NCBI GenBank assembly: GCA_963995525.1
Contig: OZ023209.1
Span: 33,042,199 to 33,106,198, forward strand
DNA: 64,000 bases
Direction of reading: 5' to 3'
DNA from: Escarpia spicata
Taxonomy: Eukaryota; Annelida; Polychaeta; Sabellida; Siboglinidae
Shown here: positions 33,655-44,329 of the stretch, piece after piece
Layout: every line of letters begins with the position of its first letter
Numbering within the stretch: the first letter of the stretch is position 1
Translations under genes and position numbers: made by a program
The notes under the pieces: generated by a model
What the model was told of the DNA's origin: nothing
The model's input: only the letters and a program-made list of their open reading frames with translations
Databases searched by the model: none

Positions 33655-36600
33655 AACCTAAATTAGGTCACTAGTGACACTACCGGTAACGTTAGCATTT
33701 ATAATAGGGTAGCTAGTTAGCTGTTTAAGTAAAAATGTGCTGTAACATAAAATGTGATGTAGTTCACAGGAAACAGAACCATGGCGCCGTACAAACGGCA
33801 TATATAGGCTAATCAGTCAACAATTGACATGTTAAAAATGCGATAATTGGATAGATTTTGCAAAGTCGAGGTGTGAGCATTCATGGAAGGGGGTGCAGAT
33901 GGAGGGTTTTCACTTTGAGTGTCGAGGTTGCAAGAGGTTGGAGTGTTTACTGGCGGAAGTAGACCAGCTGAAGAAGTTGATTGTGATGATGACAGGGAAG
34001 AGTGACTTGGACAAGGTCCATCCAGATGGTGAGACTAGAGAGATCAGTGACAATAGAGACAAGGATGCAGGTGGTAAGGTGAGAGAAGCCAAGGAGACTG
34101 TTGAAGGGGCCGCACAGGGGAACGAAGACAGGAGTTAACGTGGGGGTGAAGGATACAGAGGGAGATGAGAGCAAAGAAACTAGTGGAAAATAACGAAGGA
34201 GCTACTCTGAGGCAGTGATAGAAAGGGTGGGGAGAAAAACGAGAATATTCATGGCTGATTCTTTAATGAGAAACACAGACAAGACGCTTAGTGAAGGAGA
34301 AGACATAGTAGTTTGCTTACCAGGGGCCAAGATAAAGCTTATAACAGAAAGGGTAGAGATAGTGATGGGTCCTGGGAAAGGAGGGATCATTCTACTACAT
34401 GTAGGCACAACTAATGCAGAGAGGGAGGGGACAACCGGAATAATCCATAAGTACAGACAGTTAGTCAGGAAGTTAAAGCAGACAAGGGTAGAAAAGATTG
34501 TTCAATCAGGAATTTTGCCCGTAATGGGAGGAAGGGGGCAAATATAGAAACTGCAAGAGGATGGCAATCTATACATTAGTTGAGCAGATCTGTGAAGAGG
34601 AGGGGGTGAGAATGATAGATTTAAGGAAATGTTTCGTTAAGAGGGAAGATATATACGTGAGATATGGCCTCCATCTAAGTGAAAAGGGGGCAGCTGCTTT
34701 CTCAGAGAACCTGCTGCGATCTGTTAACAGTGGGATAGGTTACATTTATTTAAACTAGATGCGCAGGGGGATTCACAGAGAGGCCCGAAACTGGAGGTAT
34801 AGATAAAGACAGCACAAATAAATCAGCAATGAACAGCCTGGAAAATTGTTCTGAAGCTGGATATAAATGCGTTTGTTTAAATGCAAGGACATTAAACAAA
34901 AGAAGTGAACTAAACATTATGGTCTTAGATATTGACCCTCACATAATAGGTATAACCGAATCATGGACCACATTGGGACTGACAGGCCGTGAAATGTTTA
35001 GGAAACAGAATAGGAAGAAGGGGAGATGGAGTTATTTTATATATTAAATAATCTATCCAGGCTGATGAAATCAAATTAAAAAGAGAAGCAGATTGCAAAG
35101 AAGCTGTTTGAAAAGAAACTCGACGTTAACGGTTGGGTTAGTTTATAGAAGTCCAAGCATAAGCATAGAAGGAAATAAAAAAAGTACAAAACGCTATAAG
35201 GGAAGTGAACAAAAGGGATTGTATTATTATGGGGGATTTTAACGATGGACATAATATTATACAATGGAAATCTCTGCAGAGTACAGAGAGTGAGGAACAC
35301 AAGTTTTTAGTTTTAGTACAGGATAGTTTCCTTTCTCAAGGTGTGCTCGAACCTACCTGGGGAAAAATGTGTTAGACATAGTTTTCTTATCACAGAGTGA
35401 CTTAGTTGACAATGTCAAGATATGTGAGCCACTGGGGAGTAGTGATCACAACCAGATACATTTTACCATCAAAGTAAAATCAGCAAGGAATCATAAAAAG
35501 CAGTACAGGAGAAAGTTTCACAAAGGAAGATATAAGGACATGAGGAAATAGTTAACAAAGATAGATTGGAATAACACATTTAAGAATAAGACAGCAGGAT
35601 AATGCAGGGATATGTTAAGAAATGAAATTGTCGATAAGTTTGTTCCATTAAAAAACAAGGAAACGGTCCAGAAAGAAACACGTATCGAAAGAAGCCATTA
35701 GAAAAATTGTGTACAAACCAAAATAAAAACAATTATATAGACGCACTAAAAATGATGAACACTAAACTATTTATAAAGAAGCACTTAACCAAGCTACAAC
35801 TGAAATTAGAAATTCAAAGAGAAGCTATAACAAAATTATGCTTGTAATATAAAACATGGCAGCAAGAGTTTTATGCATTTGTTTGGAGGAAACACCAAGT
35901 TCATGATAAGGTCGGTCCTCTAGAAGATAGTGCTGAAAATATAATATCAGGGGATTCTTAATGGCAGAAGACCTGAATGAGTACATTAGTTCGGTGTTTA
36001 CCAGGGAAGATATCAGTTCACTGCCAGTACCAGAGGATAAGATCAAGGGGGCGGAATCAGACTTCTTAGGACATTTAATTGTAACCCCGGAAATGGTAGC
36101 TAAGAAAGTAAGGGCAATAATAATGAAGGATAATAAATCACATGGAGTGGATGGGATTCCACCCATACTACTATTGGAAACAGTTTTCAATCTGTCATTA
36201 AGCGAGGGAGAGGTTCCCTTAGAATGGAAAGAAGCAAACATATACCGTTATTTAAAAGGGGTACTATAAACAAGTCAGAGAACTACGGACCGGTTGGTTT
36301 AACATCGGTAATATGCAAATTATCAGCGAGATTAATTAAATATTACATGGTGGATTTTCTTGTTAAACATAACTTGATAAACCCATATCAACGAGAGTTT
36401 CTAAAAGCGAGGTCATGCTTAGGAAATATGTTATATTTTTTGGAAGACATCACTTAGTGATCAGTCGAGGGATTACCAGTAGATTACTGCTTAAACTAAA
36501 GGTCCATGGCATAGGGGGTGGTATAACTAATTGGACAGAAAAATGGCTGATTGACAGAAGACAACGGGTAGTAGTTGATGGGGAGGCTTCAAATTGGAAA

Positions 36601-39005
36601 TAAGTTTTGAGTGGGGTACCACTGTGATCAGTACTGGGACCTATATTATTCATAATATATATATATATATATATATCAACAATTTGGACGATGACATAAC
36701 AAGTAAGTTGTTGAAATTTGAGGATAATACAAAAGTATTTAGAAGGATTAAACGTGATGGCCCAGATATCACAACTACAGCGGGCCGACAGCGGGCCGAG
36801 AGCGGCAAAGTCATCGGCCCGCTGTCGGCTTCCGTCTGCGGGCCGAGGGATTTTTGTCCGGCGGCTCGCCTTCAGGCCGAGGGCGGCTCATAGTCGGATG
36901 CCGATACTTTGCTAATGGTTAGCCGATCAAATGCCGACTGTGCCTAATTTTGTTAAATGTGTGTATTGCGTGTGTTTTCAAGTAATAAGACCAAATTATA
37001 CACATACACTTATGTGTATTGGTCGTATAACTTGAACATTTCAAATGTATTTTTCTGTATTTTTTTGTTCTCGAATATTACATACAATGTTAAACTTTGT
37101 GTACACATGGAAAATGGATTTTAGCTAATGTTTTGTTTTTATTTCCTTTACTACAAGAAAATCAAAAAGCAAGTTGCAATTAATTGATTCGTGCGGCACA
37201 TGACAACTCAAATAGTTATTAAACAGGCTGCTTATGTATTATTGTCCATAAACTCTTTTCTGCTACATCCAGCTGCATTTGTCGTCCGGTGCTGTCTAAC
37301 ACCATTCCCGCCAGTGGCATTCTTGGAATACTTTCGAATGTTCTCCTGATGTTGTAGTCAGGGATAATGTTGCCACATTATTCTTTCTGACAGCATCTGG
37401 AATATTAACATACAAATATTTAATTACTTCAATGAAGGTACCGTATTGTACAATGCATAGTATCTATAAAATGTGTAAAATACTAAACACATTTTGTCTC
37501 ACAATAAGGTCACATAAAACAATTTTACTTTACTTTTATAAAAGAAATTCCCGGTTTCTCAGCAGCACAAACATTTTAAAATAGCTTCCACAAAACTTTA
37601 TTTTGAAATATAATTTAATCCTTTGATTAAATATGTATGCAGTAATTCTGCGCAAAAAGACAAAACTATTTTTCACACCAAACCAAAGGAATATGCCTAC
37701 TTTAAGAAATACATTCAGTAGACATATTGAGACTTTTAAGTTTTTAATTGTTGACGATGAGTTGCATTGATAGTTGTTAATACCGTCATCACGATCAACA
37801 TACACACATTTACCATAAATCGCACCCGTCATTTACATATTAATAAAGTTCTGATGAGAAACCTGGAACTGTTTTATGTATGTTTTATGTTTACCCTGTC
37901 AAAATAACAAACAGGAACAGGGACAGCATTTGTTGTTGATGAGACACATTCATCTTCATCATATCATCGTCATCCATAGCCTATAGGGTGGCCACAATCA
38001 TTACATCAGGTTATTCGGCCCCACAATCTATTTAACGTTTTATGCATAAATAACAAGGTTCCACACAATCAAATGTCACTAGTTCAACAACGGCTGGAGA
38101 GCGGCAGGCAGGCGGTTGTCGTGTGCGGAAGGGTGCCGCTTCCCAGCCGCTCAGATCCGTCCTCGGGCCGAGGATGGCGTGCTGCCTGGGGGAGATAGAG
38201 ATAGACAGCATTTACAAGATGATCTTGACAAGTTGGTCTGACAAATGGCAGATGTTGTTCAATTTTGAGAAATGTAAATGCTTCCACACAGGACATGGGA
38301 ACGAAGATGTACATTACACAATGGGGGTACTGTACTAAGTACTATTGTAAAAGAAAAGGACCTAGGGTTAACAATTAGTGCTGATATGAAAGTTTTAGGG
38401 CAGTGCGGAATTGCAGCTCCAAATGGAAATCCAATCTTTGGATTAATTAGGCGAAATATAGCTTATAAGGAAACAGAACTAACAATACCACTGTACAAAA
38501 CAATGGTTAGTCCTCATTTAGAAAATTGTATACAAGCGTGGAGGCAAGAAAAACATAAATATGTTAGAAAGATTACAGAGGAGAGCGACTAAAATTATAC
38601 CAAAATTGAGAGATCTTAGTAACAAAATACGCATAAAAGAATGTGGTTGGACAACACTACAGACCAGGAGATTGAGAGTACATGAGTTTTTTTTTAAATA
38701 TTGAGTGGTTATGAAAATATTGATAGAAATATTTTGTGTCAGTTTAGAAAAATCGAAAGAGTAGGGGACATGAAGTTACATTAGTAAAGGAGCAGTGTAG
38801 ATTAGATATAAGAAAGTTTTCACAAAGAACTATACATTATTGGAACAGATTACCTGCTGCTAGTAGCGTGAGTATGTTTAAAAACAAAATTGACACGCAC
38901 CTCAGAATGGCTGGATACACACAGATAAGCCAAAAGGCTTCCTTGTCCACCTATCATCTAGAGTTAATTCTCTGGATGGCAATCTTGTTATTGGTACACT
39001 AAAAT
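33655..39005 (+). mobile_element. CR1-like LINE, copy 2, with a 1430-bp insert
   Basis: Same family as copy 1 but on the + strand. The 5' UTR shares the CACTACCGGTAACGTTA block. ORF1 starts MAPYKR (33781) and is stopped at once. FHFECRGCKRLECL follows (33905), then esterase blocks IFMADSLM (34250), LHVGTTNA (34395) and YGLHLSEKG (34660). ORF2 has HIIGITESWTT (34940), GSSDHNQIHF with the catalytic His kept (35440), RT parts (GVDGIPPILL, 36145; [12 protein letters not shown], 36550) and FEDNTKVF (36717, degraded YADD). The reading is cut at 36760 and resumes at 38191 (WSDKWQMLFNFEKCKC), then the thumb (SPHLENCIQAW) and a 3' end near 39000. Many stops; inactive. Confidence 0.9.
36761..38190. mobile_element. 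Inserted DNA element with CCCAG...CTGGG ends
   Basis: It starts CCCAGATATC directly after LINE codons for RIKRDG and ends GCTGCCTGGG directly before GAGATAGACAGC, the next LINE sequence as seen in copy 1. A GG on both sides may be a 2-bp duplication. Both termini are GC-rich with GGGCCGA/TCGGCCC motifs (AGCGGGCCGACAGCGGGCCG at 36779; CTCGGGCCGAGG at 38162). The middle is AT-rich with no transposase. A 2-bp duplication and C-rich ends are compatible with CACTA/EnSpm relatives, but this is inference. Confidence 0.75.
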
Positions 39006-39540
39006 ATACAAATTTATTTTGGACATGTTACGTTGCCGTCCACTTTTCGTAAGAATGACACATTTAACAGGTATATTGGTTAAGGTGGCTTATCCCATAA
39101 CAGACTCACTTTTGCAATTTTTTTACGAGATAATACTACTTTAGATAAACTAGTCTTGCATTTGTATCACTATTTTCTTTTACGTGATGTATTAATTCCT
39201 AGTATTATCTTATTCCAGGCATTCAAGTGAAGAAGATTCGCATACATTTGATTCATCCATACCTCTATATAATTCTCTGTATTCACATAATTTGTGTGAT
39301 AGTAATGTTTTTTCCATGTACATCAGTAATTTCAGGCCAATCCCACTTTCTGCCACCCATCCATCTCTGTTTCAGCTTTAGTAATCGTTAAAGTGTTTTA
39401 CACGATTCGTTCGTAGTATACCTATGACAGTGATGCGCAATGAAGTATGTATACTTGTTGACGTTGACCTGCTTTTTGTAGTACTAGTGTCGTTTCTCTG
39501 CGCAATGTACATGTGTCTTAGGCATATGCCTTCTTTGCAG
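39006..39540. other. Intronic/non-coding stretch before the VWA exon
   Basis: No coding feature until the CTTCTTTGCAG acceptor at 39530-39540. Confidence 0.45.
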
Positions 39541-39679
39541 ACCCTGGTACGTGAAGGCTACAATGGTCGCGAAGAACATTATTATAGCCATTGACTGCTC
39601 TGAGAGAATGGTGTCTTACTTTGAAACAGCCAAGAATCTGGTTGAACAGTTTGTACAAACTACACAAAGCATAGACAAG
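39541..39679 (+). CDS. alpha2delta/CACHD1-like VWA gene, exon with PWY motif and first VWA strand
   Basis: An acceptor (GCCTTCTTTGCAG) and a GTAGGT donor bound 139 bases. One base completes a previous codon, then PWYVKATMVAKNIIIAIDCS, ERMVSYFETAKNLVEQFV and QTTQSIDK follow. Calcium-channel alpha2delta subunits and CACHD1 have a PWY segment immediately before the VWA domain, whose first strand ends in the metal-site motif DxSxS. Here it is DCSER, so the last serine is lost. The family proteins are extracellular, membrane-anchored partners of voltage-gated calcium channels with VWA and Cache domains. The exon ends in phase 0 and joins 51962-52178. The upstream exon must end in phase 2 and has not been found. 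It could instead be another PWY-VWA-Cache protein. Confidence 0.75.
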
Positions 39680-39769
39680 GTAGGTTGATAATACCATTGT
39701 CTTCTGGCTAATAACTGTTACATGTGATCTACCAGGCTAATCCAGCCAATGTTGAGTTCCCCATATCAT

Positions 39770-40020
39770 TACAGACCAGTAAGTTTAATATCAATGATTT
39801 GTAAATCATTGTAACGGTTATTTAAGGAGTGTAAGTTATAGTCTACTTCATTGTTAAGCATATATTAAGCATAAATAAAAAAAGTATATCAACTTGGATT
39901 CCTAAAATCGAGGTCATGTATTACACATTTTTAGAAAAACTCGTCGATAGACGAGGGTTCACTAGTAGATATTATCTACTTAGATTTTCAGAAAAGTTTG
40001 TGCAACGTTCTATCGAAGAA
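39770..40020 (+). mobile_element. Degenerate CR1-like RT fragment
   Basis: Interrupted frames read CAGACCAGTAAGTTTAATATC (RPVSL-like), QLGFLKSRSCITHF and DEGSLVDIIYLDFQKS, corresponding to RT boxes of CR1-like LINEs (QxGFxxxRSC..., VDIxYLDFQKAFD). The YLDF box is recognisable, but stops are frequent. Confidence 0.6.
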
Positions 40021-40391
40021 CAGTAAATATAAGATGTGGTAGTCGCCATCCACTCCTAATGAACAGCTTTATTCCCTGAGCTGTGGCGCCACTTGGTAGC
40101 AATATTGCAATTCCGCTTACTGAGCCAATATGTGATTAGATTGAAGGTTGACACATTGTTATTACAGCTTAGCCTTAGGTATTAATTAATCTATGCTGGA
40201 AATTTATTGTAGTTATTTCAGTTAATTAACTAACCAATATTTTATTCGGTTTACAACACTTGTAGGTGTATTTGATTGCTGAACTGCTCACCATCCAGCT
40301 CTTAATTCTTTATACAGTGTGTGTCTTCTATCTTATTATTAAACTGTTTATTTATGTATTATTAGTATTATTATTATTAAGAAAGTTCTCA

Positions 40392-40452
40392 TTTTCACAA
40401 AGGAATATACATTATTGGAACAGAGTACCTGCTGCTAGTAACGTGAGTATGA
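40392..40452 (+). mobile_element. Short 3'-ORF2 scrap of the CR1-like LINE
   Basis: CATTATTGGAACAGAGTACC followed by TGCTGCTAGTAACGTGAGTATG is nearly identical to 38836-38876 of LINE copy 2. It abuts the start of the next LINE at about 40455. Confidence 0.7.
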
Positions 40453-41357
40453 GAACATCGGTCAGATCTGTGTCGACAGTACTGTCAAGTACTCAAAGAT
40501 TTACTGAATAAACATGCACCCCTGAAATCTAAATCTGTGTCCCAAAAGCCACATGCTCCATGGATGACTCCTGAAATTCTACAATCTAAAAAGCGCCGGC
40601 GCTATCTTGAACGTGTATGGCGCAAATCACGCTCGCCTTTGGATAGATCACGATATTCTAAACAGTGTCACTACTGCAACAGACAAATGGCCAAAGCTAA
40701 ATCAAATTATTACACAAACGTGGTCTCGAATAACTCTGGTAACCCACGTCAACTATGGAACTACATAAATCATATTTTACACAGACGGCCGTCTCCATCT
40801 CTCCCTAGTCATGTGTCAGTCAAATCTCTGTGTGACTCGTTTTCTAGTCATTTCAAAGATAAAATAAGCCTTCTACATTCTGCTTTTCCATGTCACATTT
40901 TAAGTACGGTAAATGTGGACTCCCCACAAGTAAATTCTCCACTTGCATTGTTTGAGCCAGCCACAGTTGAAGAAGTGAAGAAAATAATAATGTCTTCCCC
41001 AAATAACTCATGCGATCTCGGTCCATTACCAACCATACTACTAAAAGCATGTCTTGACTCTTTTCTTGGTACAATAACAAATATCATAAATTTATCACTG
41101 AGTTCGGGTAAATTCCCAGATGATTTTAAACACGCACATGTAAATCCTGTTCTCAAGAAGAATTCTCTGCCAAAAGATGATTTCTAAAATTATAGGCCAG
41201 TTTCTAATCTTAGCTTTATTTCTAAGATACTTGAGAAAGTCGTAGCAAGCCGTCTAAGGTGTCATATCAGCTCAACTGTTTTATCCAGTGTGCTCCAATC
41301 AGCATACAAACAATTTCATTCTACAGAGACTGCTCTCCTAAAAGTACACAATGATGT

Positions 41358-42678
41358 TGAAGCGGCCTAGTCAGTGGACTTGACCTCTTTCTTTGATCGC
41401 ACCCTGACCTAGTTACGTGAACTCATGTGATCGACTACACGCATTATGTTCTGACGGAATAAAGTTGTATTCTTGTCAGTTTGTGTTCACTACATTGGTG
41501 ACCCTGACTATACCAAGACGGTATTTTGGTATGCAACAAGCGTATACACACACGAACTAAACTGTAAGTTCACCAAACGTAGCATTACACGCGTATTGTG
41601 TATGTTGAACTGTGCGGCCTGTGACTATTCAACCATTACGCACTCGGCACACCCGTCACTCGCACGTACAACGTAGACAATCAGCATGGCCGATACACAC
41701 GCTGTCGGCCTCAAACTGCCGGTCTTCTGGGCCGATCACCCGCGAGTCTGGTTGCATCAGGCAGAGGCGCAGTTCGTCTTGCGGAATATCACGGCCGACG
41801 ACACGAAATACCATTACGTTGTCGCGGCCTTAGATCAGACGACAGCTTTGAGCGTGATAGACGTTTTAGAGGATCCGCCGCAGCATGATAAGTACGGAAA
41901 TCTGAAGAGAAGGCTTACCGACATATTCGGACTATCAAGGCGACAGCGTGCAGATAGACTAATAGATATAGGCCTACAAAGTCTGGGTGACAGGCGACCT
42001 TCACAACTAATGGATGATATGCTCGCCCTGCTTGGTTCACACAAGCCGTGCATGTTATTCGAGAGCATCTTTTTAAAGTGCATGCCAGAGGACATCCGCC
42101 TGCAACTAGCCACGGCTAATTTTGACGATCTACGGACTCTCGCCAAAACTGCTGACGAACTCTGGCAAGTTAGAAAGCAACCGGCTGTTGTTTTCTCTTC
42201 AGACACCCGTCGACCGAGAAACGCCAGAACAAAGCCCGTGACCTTGGAGTGGTCAAACGACCTAGAGGAAGCTTTCACGGCCGCAAAGGAGGCTCTCGCA
42301 CAGGCCACTATGCTCATACACCCACATGCTGACAAGCCCATCGCACTCACAGTGGATGCCTCGGGAGCAGCAGTTGGCGCCGTCCTTGAGCAAAACCTTG
42401 GCTCCTGGAAACCAGTGGCGTTCTTTAGCCGCAAACTTCGCGCTGCCGAACGGAAGTACAGTGCGTTCGATCGTGAACTTCTAGCCGCGTACCTGGCTAT
42501 TCGACACTTTCGCTATTTCCTGGAAGACAGCGTCAGCATCGATCGCCTCAAACCTGCATTCCTTGATCCGGTGAAACCTGTTGAAGCTGCCAAACGAGCC
42601 CCTCGTGGTAGTCCAGCTACCAACGTGGAGACGAGATCCGGCCGCCTAGTCAGAGGACATTGTGCTAGGAACACTACA
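41358..42678 (+). mobile_element. Ty3/Gypsy LTR retrotransposon deletion derivative
   Basis: ATGT flanks it on both sides (41354-41357, 42679-42682); excision restores the LINE codons NDV-ILNTDQGK in frame. The left LTR (41358-41494) begins TGAAGCGGCC, holds AATAAA (41459-41464) and ends CACTACA. A primer-binding-like TGGTGACCCTGAC follows at 41496. The right LTR is reduced to fragments (GGCCGCCTAGTCAGAGGAC... ending CACTACA at 42678). The internal part encodes only one fused frame, described next. The remaining pol is deleted. Confidence 0.85.
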
Positions 42679-42690
42679 ATGTTATATTAA
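41686..42690 (+). CDS. Fused Gypsy gag / RNase H / integrase-tail open frame
   Basis: The 334-codon frame has no stop. Residues 1-165 are Gypsy gag: LKLPVFWADHPRVWLHQAE near the start, YHYVVAALD, then LIDIGLQSLGDRRPSQLMDDML. After the basic TRRPRNART it passes to EWSNDLEEAFTAAKEALA (about residue 185), the RT-connection/RNase H start. TVDASGAAVGAVLEQ (catalytic first Asp), KPVAFFSRKL, ERKYSAFDRELLA (catalytic Glu) and FRYFLE follow. Near residue 285 it jumps to DRLKPAFLDPVKP, the integrase C-terminal tail. Protease, RT palm and integrase core are missing. Both deletion joins keep the frame. The last residues run through the right LTR into the target site. It cannot drive its own transposition. 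Confidence 0.85.
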   Translation: MADTHAVGLKLPVFWADHPRVWLHQAEAQFVLRNITADDTKYHYVVAALDQTTALSVIDVLEDPPQHDKYGNLKRRLTDIFGLSRRQRADRLIDIGLQSLGDRRPSQLMDDMLALLGSHKPCMLFESIFLKCMPEDIRLQLATANFDDLRTLAKTADELWQVRKQPAVVFSSDTRRPRNARTKPVTLEWSNDLEEAFTAAKEALAQATMLIHPHADKPIALTVDASGAAVGAVLEQNLGSWKPVAFFSRKLRAAERKYSAFDRELLAAYLAIRHFRYFLEDSVSIDRLKPAFLDPVKPVEAAKRAPRGSPATNVETRSGRLVRGHCARNTTMLY

Positions 42691-44010
42691 ACACTGATCA
42701 AGGCAAAGTAACTGCACTTACCTTGCTTGATCTGTCTGCCGCCTTTGATACCATTGGTCACAACACTCTTGTCAAACGTTTATCAATGTGGTATGGCATA
42801 TCTGGCACAGCTCTGACCTGGTTTTCTTTATATCTAACCAATAGACATCAATGTATAAAGATAGATAATTACTTTTCAAACTCACTCCCCACTTCATGTG
42901 GCATTCCCCAGGGTTCAGTTCTTGGGCCTTTGCTTTTCACTCTCTACACTACGCCACTCAGCTCTGTAATCCAAAGTCATAACTTGGATCATCACCTTTA
43001 TGCAGATGACACACATATCTGCATTTCCTTGGCCACGCCCGATACAAGTCACTCTCTAAACCGACTCAACGATTGTCTCCAAGATGTTTTCTCATGGATA
43101 GCAAATTAAAGTTAAGTGCAGACAAAACTGAATTCCTCATCATTGGTACTCCAATGCAGCGAGGTAAACTTAATGACTTTTTTCCAACATGCATCCTGAG
43201 TCAAAATATTACACCAGCAGCATCAGTATGGAATCTAGGAGTGACCTTTGATTGCGACTTAAATTTCAGACAACACATATCCCAAACGTGCCGTTGCGGT
43301 TTTTATCATATCCGTGATCTTCGCCGCATTCGCCGACATATGTCGCTTTCTGTCGCTAAGACTATCGCAACAGCTCTTGTTAGCAGCAGATTAGATTATT
43401 GCAGTTCCCTCCTTCATAATATTGCTATCAAGAATATTGCAAAACTACAACGCGTCCAAAATTGTTTAGCAAGGGTAGTCACACAATTTCCTCGATTCTC
43501 CCGCTCAGTGCCATTTCTAAAATCACTGCATTGGCTCCCCGTGCGATATCGCATTATGTTTAAGATCTGCACAATCACCTACCAAGCCCTTTCATCCAAA
43601 CAACCTAGTTATTTACACTCAATGCTCACACCAGCTAGACAAGCCAGACAACTTCGGTCGTCTAGTTCGAAGTTGCTATCTGTTCCCAGAGTTAAGACAA
43701 AGGCTGGAACTCGAGCTTTTTCAGTTGCCGCGCCAACTATATGGAATTCGCTTCCAGTTAATGTTAAATCAGCAGAAAATATTGTTACATTTCGTCGCCA
43801 CCTAAAAACCTATCTTTTCAATATCGCCTATCCTCCCTAGCTTCCTAGCACATCCATCCATTTGTTGACGACTTTCCTCTATCACACGAGTATGAGAATG
43901 CTTAATCCTTTGGTTTTGGTGCGCCACTGAGCTCGGATTGTCTGAGGATATTGGCGCGTAAGAAGTTATTTATTATTATTATTTAAGCTATAATTGTAAT
44001 GTCTCTATTT

Positions 44011-44158
44011 GTACCTAGAACACACACACACACACACACAAACATATATATATATATATTATATATATAATATATATATATTATATATATATATATTATA
44101 TATATATAATATATATATATATATAATATATATATATATATATCAGTGTTCTGGGTAT
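44011..44158. repeat. (CA)n/(TA)n microsatellite enclosed by a short inverted repeat
   Basis: GTACCTAGAACAC (44011-44023) pairs with GTGTTCTGGGTAT (44146-44158), 11 of 13. Between lie (CA)n and (TA)n tracts. More (TA)n follows to about 44175. Confidence 0.6.
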
Positions 44159-44329
44159 ATATATATATATATATAATTTTATAAATAATCCTAAAGGCAA
44201 TATTTGAAGAACGCTCCATTGTGAGAGATAGGATTTAGAAGCTCCTTTCTCAAAGTCACCAACTTTGTTGTGTGTGCAATTTTTTATTTACATCATTATA
44301 AAATATGTCTGATTATACATGCAATAGGC

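Larger units (their letters stand above)
40455..43985 (+). mobile_element. Jockey/CR1-like LINE ORF2 to 3' end, split by a Gypsy element
   Basis: The frame enters at DLLNKHAPLKSKSVSQKPHAPWMTPEI (40500 on) and continues QLWNYINHIL, DSFSSHFKDKI and SPNNSCDLGPLPT. After the stop at 41185-41187 it gives YRPVSNLSFISKILEKVVA and ETALLKVHNDV. The host reading is cut at 41357 and resumes at 42683 with ILNTDQGKVTALTLLDLSAAFDT, then GIPQGSVLGPLLF, YADDTHICIS (intact catalytic YADD), a frame change near 43105, and the thumb up to NSLPVNVKSAENIVTFRRHLK. It ends in a 3' UTR with a (TTA)n tail at about 43970-43985. The endonuclease is missing, so the copy is 5'-truncated. Apart from the insert, one early stop and one shift it is rather well preserved and so probably young. 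Confidence 0.9.

Noticed and set aside
41835..42434. 199-codon minus-strand frame
   Set aside because: Antisense of the Gypsy gag/RNase H frame.
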